A DNA stretch of 6,371 bases from NCBI GenBank assembly GCA_027353565.1, contig DAIEHO010000187.1, forward strand, positions 1 through 6,371, written 5' to 3'. The DNA is from Propionibacteriaceae bacterium (GTDB lineage Bacteria; Actinomycetota; Actinomycetes; Propionibacteriales; Propionibacteriaceae). The notes beneath the pieces were generated by a model that saw nothing but the letters and a program-made list of their open reading frames with translations, was not told where the DNA came from and searched no databases. Each line of letters opens with the position of its first letter. Position 1 is the first letter of the stretch. This document shows, piece after piece, positions 1-4,310 of this stretch. Both the position numbers and the translations under genes were made by a program.

Positions 1-851
1 AGCGCCGCCTCGAAGCAGCCGTGGATGAAGCTGGCAGGCGTCTCCTCGGCGGACGCCGTGAGCAGGACCGCTGACCGGACGTCGTCGAGGCGCGACACGT
101 GCGCCCTCACCGGCGGGTCGCTCGGGCGCTGCTGACGCAGCCGTCGCGTCGTCCGCTCGGCCACCACCTTGCCCAGCACGTACGCGACGCGGTCCTCCGT
201 GACGACGCCGAGCAGCCCGACCTCGGTGCCGGCGACCTCGGTGACCGCTGGGCGACGCCTGGTCTGGACGGTCCGGTCCGGCGGCGACCAGCGCTCATCG
301 GAGCCCACGACCAGCTCGAGTCCGGCCGGGACGACGCCGTCGAAGCAGAGCGCCATGTTCTCTGCGGTGTAGACCACCGAGGTGAACCAGCGCAACGTGG
401 AGCTGTCGAGACGGGCCATGCCGTACTCGGGGAATCCGGCGAGCCCGTATCCCTGAGCCCCCAGCTCGCCTCGCAGCAGCTGCCCGAAGATGTTGGGAGC
501 ATGAGCGAGGGCTGTACGGGCGGCGACGGTCTCGGCGAGGTGATCCAGGTCGGGCTTGATGAACCGGCCGAGGGTCCACCGGACACCGTCGGCGAGCAGC
601 TCCGGCGCGGCATGGACGATCAGTGTTGTGTGCAGGCCGCGGACGCTGCCCTCGACGGCGATGCCGTCCGGTGGTGCCTCGCTCAGCGCGAGGTCCTTCG
701 CGACGGCGAGCCAGCCGCGCGTCTCGGGGGTCTCGTCGGCGATGCCCGCCCGTACGATGACGGCGGCCCGGGTGGCGGGACGCGGCGAGCCGGTCGACCA
801 GGTGGGTACCCCGGAGACCTCGGACCGGATCCACAGCGACTCTTCGCTCAT
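1..851 (-). CDS. M16-like (insulinase-fold) protein lacking the zinc motif, C-terminus cut by window edge
   Basis: The frame runs open from an ATG at 851 to the window edge, giving 283 residues without a stop, so the gene continues beyond base 1. The start is supported by a strong GGGAGG ribosome site a few bases upstream. Residues 29–56 (RAAVIVRAGIADET, then GWLAVAKDLAL) resemble the opening of an M16 domain. Residues 66–182 follow the M16_N pattern: a short-strand pair, a helix with an FIKPDL segment, then a helix carrying the family's usual Y/N landmarks (VVYTAENMALCFDG at 159–172). After a linker, residues 207–268 look like the start of the second M16 half. The catalytic HxxEH expected near residues 49–53 is absent, reading AVAKD, so peptidase activity is unlikely. 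No signal peptide or membrane segment is seen. M16 proteins without the zinc motif commonly partner an active subunit, but none is visible here. The fold call rests on pattern recognition, not a profile search. Confidence 0.6.
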   Translation of the reverse strand, partial: MSEESLWIRSEVSGVPTWSTGSPRPATRAAVIVRAGIADETPETRGWLAVAKDLALSEAPPDGIAVEGSVRGLHTTLIVHAAPELLADGVRWTLGRFIKPDLDHLAETVAARTALAHAPNIFGQLLRGELGAQGYGLAGFPEYGMARLDSSTLRWFTSVVYTAENMALCFDGVVPAGLELVVGSDERWSPPDRTVQTRRRPAVTEVAGTEVGLLGVVTEDRVAYVLGKVVAERTTRRLRQQRPSDPPVRAHVSRLDDVRSAVLLTASAEETPASFIHGCFEAA

Positions 852-935
852 CGCACACCTCCCTCGCTCAGACTCCTGCACGGCGCAGTCTGCCGTCGGT
901 GCGGGAGAGTCGGCGATCAACGTGGCACGAGTCTC

Positions 936-956
936 ATGAACCTTCATCACGGTTCA
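936..956. promoter_or_regulatory. Overlapping palindromes, possible operator for the M16-like gene
   Basis: Two dyads overlap here. One is ATGAA-CC-TTCAT at 936–947. The other is TGAACC (937–942) paired with GGTTCA (951–956) across 8 bases. They lie about 85–105 bases upstream of the M16-like start, where a regulator site could sit. The stretch is also AT-richer than its surroundings. An operator role is inference; nothing in the sequence identifies the binding protein. Confidence 0.25.
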
Positions 957-1008
957 GGCTCCGCTCCGCCTCGCGAGCGCATCGTGTGCCGAGTGTCCGG
1001 ACGTGGAA

Positions 1009-1040
1009 CGGCCACGGACACCTCGAGATGTCCGTGGCCG
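1009..1040 (-). terminator. Probable transcription terminator hairpin after the SHOCT gene
   Basis: A perfect 12-bp inverted repeat, CGGCCACGGACA (1009–1020) and TGTCCGTGGCCG (1029–1040), encloses an 8-base loop. It begins 12 bases past the stop codon of the membrane-protein gene. On the minus strand the stem is followed by TTCCA rather than a run of T, as is often the case in high-GC actinobacteria. The position directly after a stop codon and the perfect GC-rich stem support termination. Confidence 0.7.
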
Positions 1041-1052
1041 AGTCTCGTCGCG

Positions 1053-1364
1053 TCAGACTTCAGCGGTGGGGCCGGGGGTCGGGTCCGGGCCCTTCAGTGC
1101 GGTCCTGCGCGCGTAGTAGTCGTCGACGTCGATGTCCCCGTTCGCGAGCCGCTCGTTGAGGAGCTTCAGCGCGCTGAGGTACGGGTCGTGCTCGGTCGCC
1201 GGCGGCGCCGGGACGAACATGGGCAGGTTGAGATGGCCCTTGCGGTACTTCTTGAGAAGGACCAGCACCAACGTGACGATCAGCCCGAGCATGATGAGTG
1301 TGAAGACACCATGCATCAGGTAGGGCAGCATGCCCACTGAGTGGTTGGGAATCGGGTAGCGCAT
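1053..1364 (-). CDS. Small single-pass membrane protein with C-terminal SHOCT domain
   Basis: This 103-aa protein starts at the ATG at 1364, which is preceded by GAGGGG at good spacing. A GTG seven codons further upstream lies before that ribosome site, so it is rejected. Residues 15–37 are a continuous hydrophobic helix (FTLIMLGLIVTLVLVLL) ending in KKYRK, which by the positive-inside rule places the C-terminus in the cytoplasm. A Pro-rich linker follows (48–56). Residues 63–90 form a SHOCT motif: LKLLNERLANGDIDVDDYYARRTAL, i.e. a leucine-patterned helix, a G-D/E-I turn and an acidic-aromatic second helix. SHOCT domains occur at the ends of many short bacterial proteins and are thought to mediate oligomerisation or protein binding; no specific function is known for this one. 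It has its own promoter-like sequence upstream and a hairpin downstream, so it is probably monocistronic. Confidence 0.8.
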   Translation of the reverse strand: MRYPIPNHSVGMLPYLMHGVFTLIMLGLIVTLVLVLLKKYRKGHLNLPMFVPAPPATEHDPYLSALKLLNERLANGDIDVDDYYARRTALKGPDPTPGPTAEV

Positions 1365-1403
1365 AAGTTCCCCTCTTTGCCGCACACACGGCGTTCATTT
1401 GCT

Positions 1404-1432
1404 ATTCAACGGACCCTCGTCGGGCCTCACAA
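1404..1432 (-). promoter_or_regulatory. Candidate promoter of the SHOCT membrane-protein gene
   Basis: On the minus strand TTGTGA (1432–1427) is followed after 17 bases by TTGAAT (1409–1404). Each hexamer matches the vegetative-sigma consensus at 4 of 6 positions. Transcription would begin near 1397, giving a leader of about 33 bases before the ATG at 1364. The match is visual only. Confidence 0.4.
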
Positions 1433-1468
1433 CAAGTGTGCGCTCACCCGGCATGCGACACCAACAGC

Positions 1469-1485
1469 GGCCCCTGTGAAGGGCC
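1469..1485 (-). terminator. Weak hairpin after uxaE, possible terminator
   Basis: GGCCC (1469–1473) and GGGCC (1481–1485) can pair around a 7-base loop. The hairpin starts 7 bases beyond the uxaE stop codon on the minus strand. The stem is short, though all G-C, and no T run follows, so this is only a tentative terminator. Confidence 0.3.
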
Positions 1486-1492
1486 TATGACT

Positions 1493-2926
1493 TCAGCTGA
1501 CGAACGGCGCGAGGTGCTTGATGAAGTGCGCCTCGATGATCCCGTACAGCTCCTCGTCGTGGGCCTGCCACACCTCGTACATGCGCGCCCGATAGGCGTC
1601 GAGGATCGCCCCGTAGCCGACGTGCAGGACCTGGCGGCTGTCGATCACGTCGAGCAGGGTCGCGAGCTGAGCATCCGTCGGGTTGCTCGGCACCTTCGCA
1701 GGGTCGCACGACAGGTGGTAGCTCTTGCGGTTCTGCTCGAAGCTGTCGAGGGCAAGTGCGGTGATCTCGCGCATGAGGTCGCCGTCGTGGCGGGCGATGA
1801 CGCGCAGCGCCTCGGCCCAGCTCGTACCGGCGGTCTTGAGATGGGCGACCCCACCGGTCGCCTCGGCGAACAGCGGGTACGTCGAGTACTTGTCCGACCC
1901 CGAGTGCAGGCTCAGCTTGTACGGGCCGAGCGCCTTCGCGATCTCGGCGTGGATCTCGAAGTCGCGCTTGAGCTCGTCGAGGTTGCCGATGTACTCGATG
2001 CCCTTCTCGAAGCCGCCCACGAAGCGCGGCGCGAAGCTCACGAACTCCATGCCCAGGCGCTTGAGCTCGCTGACGATGACCACGTGCTCGGCGGGCTTGG
2101 TCGGGTAGTCGGTCTCGTCGACGGCGAACTCCACCTCGTGCGGGATGCCGAGGCTCTGGATGTGCCGGTACAGGTCCATGGCGTTGGCCATCGACGGGCC
2201 GTACTTCGCCATCGCGCGCAGCACCGACTCCTCGTCGAGCGTGATCGACTCGTGCTCGAGGTCGATCCGGTGACCGACGTACGTGGACAGGAACTTCTCC
2301 TGCGAGGAGTCGAGCGACGCCCAGTCCAGAGCCGCCGCCTTGGCCCGTACGGTCGCCTCGTCCGCCGACTCGGCCTCCGGGTCGACGTACTCGTTCGGGT
2401 CCAGGGTGTAGAACACGAAGCCTGCCTCGGCGCAGCGGTCGATGTCGGCCGTCGTGTGCAGGTGGTCGGCGTCCGCGCCGACGCCGGCGGTCCAGCCCTC
2501 CTGGAACGCACCCCACGTCGCGTCGTCGAGCACGTTGCGGGGCTCGCGGTGACAGCGGCCCATCTCGCGGATGGACTGCTGGGCGAAGACGGGCTTGAGT
2601 CCGCCGCCGACAGCCTTCAGCGCGCGGACGTGGCCGGGCGTGCAGATGCCGAGCCGGTCGCCCGTACCGACGGACGTGGCCAGCCCGAACAGCTGCGGCT
2701 TCAGCCACGGCAGGCGGTTGCGCAGCTCGAGGGCGTTGTCGCCCGTGGTGTCCGCGTGGAGGGCGTCGCCCTCGACCGTGCCGGCGAAACCGTGGTACGC
2801 CGCATCGTCCTCGGCTCTCACCACGAGCCGGCGGCCCGTACCGGCCTTCTCCAGCCAGTACTCGACGCCGTCGCGTTCGGCGTAGGACTCGCGGTAAGCC
2901 GTACCTGGCAGGTCAACAGAGGTCAT
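1493..2926 (-). CDS. uxaE: Tagaturonate/fructuronate epimerase family protein (UxaE-like)
   Basis: The product is 477 aa, near the usual length of the family. The start is the ATG at 2926, with AAGGAG eight bases upstream. The open frame extends 23 codons further back, but that extension lacks a ribosome site and is low in family resemblance. UxaE enzymes interconvert D-tagaturonate and D-fructuronate, linking galacturonate to the glucuronate branch of hexuronate breakdown, in the cytoplasm. The recognisable signatures are RLGICTPGHVRAL (91–103), VEFAVDETDYPTKP (265–278), FAPRFVGGFEKGIEYIG (298–314), the conserved LSLHSGSDKYSTYP (338–351) and VLHVGYGAI (433–441). The sequence fits a metal-dependent TIM-barrel epimerase, with His and acidic residues in these segments as likely metal and base ligands (inferred). 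No signal peptide or membrane helix is present. No uronate isomerase, oxidoreductase, dehydratase, kinase, transporter or regulator gene lies nearby in this window, so the real substrate may differ from the family name. Confidence 0.85.
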   Translation of the reverse strand: MTSVDLPGTAYRESYAERDGVEYWLEKAGTGRRLVVRAEDDAAYHGFAGTVEGDALHADTTGDNALELRNRLPWLKPQLFGLATSVGTGDRLGICTPGHVRALKAVGGGLKPVFAQQSIREMGRCHREPRNVLDDATWGAFQEGWTAGVGADADHLHTTADIDRCAEAGFVFYTLDPNEYVDPEAESADEATVRAKAAALDWASLDSSQEKFLSTYVGHRIDLEHESITLDEESVLRAMAKYGPSMANAMDLYRHIQSLGIPHEVEFAVDETDYPTKPAEHVVIVSELKRLGMEFVSFAPRFVGGFEKGIEYIGNLDELKRDFEIHAEIAKALGPYKLSLHSGSDKYSTYPLFAEATGGVAHLKTAGTSWAEALRVIARHDGDLMREITALALDSFEQNRKSYHLSCDPAKVPSNPTDAQLATLLDVIDSRQVLHVGYGAILDAYRARMYEVWQAHDEELYGIIEAHFIKHLAPFVS

Positions 2927-3015
2927 GCGTGAAGCTCCTTGTGTAGGCGTGGCCCGCTCTCCGACTGCCACGTCGCGAGGGGCTGACATGGGCAACGCTA
3001 TCCCCGACGCAGGGG

Positions 3016-3044
3016 ACCGTAAAGGATTGCAGTGTTGTTGCAGA
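3016..3044 (-). promoter_or_regulatory. Candidate uxaE promoter overlapped by CTGCAA direct repeats
   Basis: On the minus strand a TACGGT hexamer (3021–3016) fits the TAnnnT -10 form common in actinobacteria. It lies 17 bases after TCTGCA (3044–3039), a weak -35. Two copies of CTGCAA (3043–3038 and 3032–3027) sit exactly 11 bp apart, about one helical turn, across the -35 and spacer, where a repressor dimer would block RNA polymerase. The leader would be about 80 bases. Just downstream, TCCCC (3001–3005) and GGGGA (3012–3016) form a further small dyad. Confidence 0.3.
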
Positions 3045-3046
3045 AA

Positions 3047-3099
3047 GTCTCCGCTTCTCGGCGTCTCCGCGCTTGTGGGGGCGCTGAGAACGTTTCCGC
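3047..3099. repeat. Three GTYTCCGC copies upstream of the uxaE promoter
   Basis: The plus strand carries GTCTCCGC at 3047–3054 and 3063–3070, and GTTTCCGC at 3092–3099; on the minus strand these read GCGGAGAC, GCGGAGAC and GCGGAAAC. The last copy overlaps an AACGTT core (3090–3095) like those at the centre of many LacI-family operators. The group sits directly upstream of the putative uxaE -35, a position suited to regulator binding. Chance recurrence in GC-rich DNA cannot be excluded. Confidence 0.3.
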
Positions 3100-3204
3100 G
3101 CGTTCCTCTCGGGAGTGTGCGCCCTCCCTCAGGACCTGCGGTCCAGCCTCAAGCCGGTCCGGTGGATCTGGCGTGGCCCTGGCGGGATCAGGCCGGTGGG
3201 TGGT

Positions 3205-3234
3205 GGCGGTGGACGTCCCACGACGACCACCGCC
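3205..3234. repeat. Stem-loop between recR and uxaE
   Basis: GGCGGTGG (3205–3212) pairs perfectly with CCACCGCC (3227–3234) across a 14-base loop. It lies about 150 bases beyond the recR stop on the minus strand and could act as a second terminator. No T run follows on either strand. Confidence 0.3.
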
Positions 3235-3299
3235 CCGCGTGACCCTGGACGGAACGCTCCCCCGCGCCCACAACCGCAGTGAACCGGCTCGGACCTCGA

Positions 3300-3363
3300 G
3301 CGCGCGGGAGATCCGGGCGATGACGAGCCCTGGAGTGGTGATCTCCGCAGCGCTCCCGCGCGC
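3300..3363 (-). terminator. Large inverted repeat just after recR, possible terminator
   Basis: An 11-bp perfect repeat, GCGCGCGGGAG (3300–3310) and CTCCCGCGCGC (3353–3363), encloses 42 bases and begins 22 bases beyond the recR stop. A second perfect 7-bp pairing, GGAGATC (3307–3313) with GATCTCC (3340–3346), shares its GGAG arm with the outer stem, so the two are mutually exclusive. A GGGC/GCCC pair (3315–3330 region) can form inside either. Ending the dnaX–ybaB–recR transcript is the simplest role, though no T run follows. Confidence 0.4.
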
Positions 3364-3385
3364 GATGCGCGTTCGCGACGAGCTG

Positions 3386-3985
3386 TTAGCTCAGCACCTG
3401 ACGGCGGCCCTCGAAGGCGCGGCCGAGCGTGATCTCGTCGGCGTACTCGAGGTCGCCGCCCACGGGAAGGCCCGAGGCGAGACGCGTCACCGAGACGCCC
3501 ATGGGGATGAGGAGCCGCGACAGGTACGTGGCGGTCGCCTCGCCCTCGAGGTTGGGATCGGTGGCGAGGATGACCTCGGTGACGGTGCCGTCGGCGAGGC
3601 GCTGGACGAGCTCACGGATGCGCAGGTCGCCCGGGCCGCGGTTGTCGATCGGGCTGATCGACCCGCCGAGCACGTGGTAGCGACCACGGAACTCGCGCGT
3701 ACGTTCGATGGCGACGACGTCCTTCGACTCCTCGACCACGCAGATGCTCGTCTGGTCACGACGCGGGTCGCGGCAGACCCGGCACAGGTCGTCGGAGGCG
3801 ATGTTGAAGCAGACCTGACAGAAGCGCACCTGCGCCTTCACGCGCGACAACGTCTCGGCGAGGCGCGTGACGTCCTCCTCCGGCTGGTCGAGAAGCCAGA
3901 ACGCGATCCGCTGCGCTCCTTTGGGCCCGATGCCGGGAAGGGCTGCGAGCTCGTCGATGAGGTCTTGTACCGGTCCTTCGTACAC
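3386..3985 (-). CDS. recR: Recombination mediator protein RecR
   Basis: This is a full-length 199-aa RecR, matching the family's usual length of about 200. With RecF and RecO it helps load RecA onto SSB-coated single-stranded DNA at gaps. In order it has a helix-hairpin-helix ([17 protein letters not shown], 16–32), a four-cysteine zinc finger (C56, C59, C68, C71), a Toprim domain (about 80–172, with E85 in ICVVEES and the [15 protein letters not shown] segment at 141–155), and the C-terminal [23 protein letters not shown] block (173–195). The start is a GTG preceded by GAGGGG four bases upstream. It lies 12 bases after the ybaB stop, so translation is probably linked to its upstream neighbours. 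No residue expected in the family appears to be missing. Confidence 0.97.
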   Translation of the reverse strand: MYEGPVQDLIDELAALPGIGPKGAQRIAFWLLDQPEEDVTRLAETLSRVKAQVRFCQVCFNIASDDLCRVCRDPRRDQTSICVVEESKDVVAIERTREFRGRYHVLGGSISPIDNRGPGDLRIRELVQRLADGTVTEVILATDPNLEGEATATYLSRLLIPMGVSVTRLASGLPVGGDLEYADEITLGRAFEGRRQVLS

Positions 3986-3997
3986 CTGTCCCCTCGC

Positions 3998-4300
3998 TCA
4001 GAAGCCCAGGTCGGGCATCTGCGGCATGAACGCCTGCTGCACGTCGGCAGCCTTGGCGTTCGCGTCGCGGACAGCGGCGATGACGAGATCGGCGAGCGTC
4101 TCGGTGTCCTCCGGGTCGCACACCTCCGGCTTGATGACGAGCCCGACAAGCTCACCGGTGCCCTTGATGGTCGCCGTGACGAGGCCACCGCCCGCCGTAC
4201 CGGTCAGCTCGGTCGACGCCAGCTTGTCCTGAGCGCTCTGCAGCTGCGACTGCATCGCGGCAGCCTGCGCCATCAGGTCGTTGAGGTTGAAGTTCTCCAC
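3998..4300 (-). CDS. YbaB/EbfC family nucleoid-associated protein
   Basis: This 100-aa protein belongs to the YbaB/EbfC family: small dimeric DNA-binding proteins that associate with the nucleoid and are usually encoded between dnaX and recR. The N-terminal helix is Ala/Gln-rich ([22 protein letters not shown], roughly 6–27). The hallmark [24 protein letters not shown] follows (37–60), then the acidic turn CDPEDTETL and a C-terminal helix with [14 protein letters not shown] (71–84). The tail is Met/Pro-rich and ends MPDLGF. The start is a GTG at 4300, with AAAGGG five bases upstream, 10 bases after the dnaX stop. The reading frame stays open upstream of this GTG inside dnaX, but that part reads as noncoding shadow. 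Its specific role in actinomycetes is unsettled; involvement with repair or chromosome organisation is inferred from its neighbours. Confidence 0.92.
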   Translation of the reverse strand: MENFNLNDLMAQAAAMQSQLQSAQDKLASTELTGTAGGGLVTATIKGTGELVGLVIKPEVCDPEDTETLADLVIAAVRDANAKAADVQQAFMPQMPDLGF

Positions 4301-4310
4301 GTTCGCCCTT

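Larger units (their letters stand above)
852..1052. other. Intergenic interval between the SHOCT gene and the M16-like gene
   Basis: This 201-base gap contains the hairpin at 1009–1040, the overlapping palindromes at 936–956 and the ribosome binding site of the M16-like gene. I could not pick out a convincing -35/-10 pair for that gene, though the gap is large enough to hold a promoter. No small coding frame with a credible ribosome site was seen. Confidence 0.5.
2927..3385. other. Gene-free interval between recR and uxaE
   Basis: This 459-base stretch shows no convincing gene. A 91-codon minus-strand frame (3273–2998) is Arg/Pro-rich, low in hydrophobic residues, and looks like random high-GC translation. 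The interval contains the inverted repeat after recR (3300–3363), a stem-loop (3205–3234), a perfect 8-bp palindrome GGACGTCC (3211–3218), a short GGACC-TGC-GGTCC dyad (3132–3144) and the repeat-rich putative control region of uxaE (3001–3099). It therefore reads as the end of one transcription unit and the control region of the next. Confidence 0.6.

Noticed and set aside
295..858. Minus-strand GTG frame overlapping the M16-like gene
   Set aside because: The product is extremely Arg-rich and its start lies inside the ribosome site used by the ATG at 851. The frame from 851 has balanced composition and an M16-like pattern.
99..1340. 413-codon open frame on the plus strand
   Set aside because: It runs antisense across two minus-strand genes and through their intergenic hairpin, with no credible ribosome site or domain.
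1436..2932. 498-codon open frame on the plus strand
   Set aside because: It lies antiparallel to uxaE. The product is an Arg/Val/Leu/Glu-rich chain without recognisable domains, as expected from the complement of high-GC codons, while the minus strand gives a clear UxaE protein.
2998..3273. 91-codon minus-strand frame in the recR–uxaE gap
   Set aside because: It has no good ribosome site, an Arg/Pro/Thr-rich low-complexity product, and it overlaps the likely uxaE control region.
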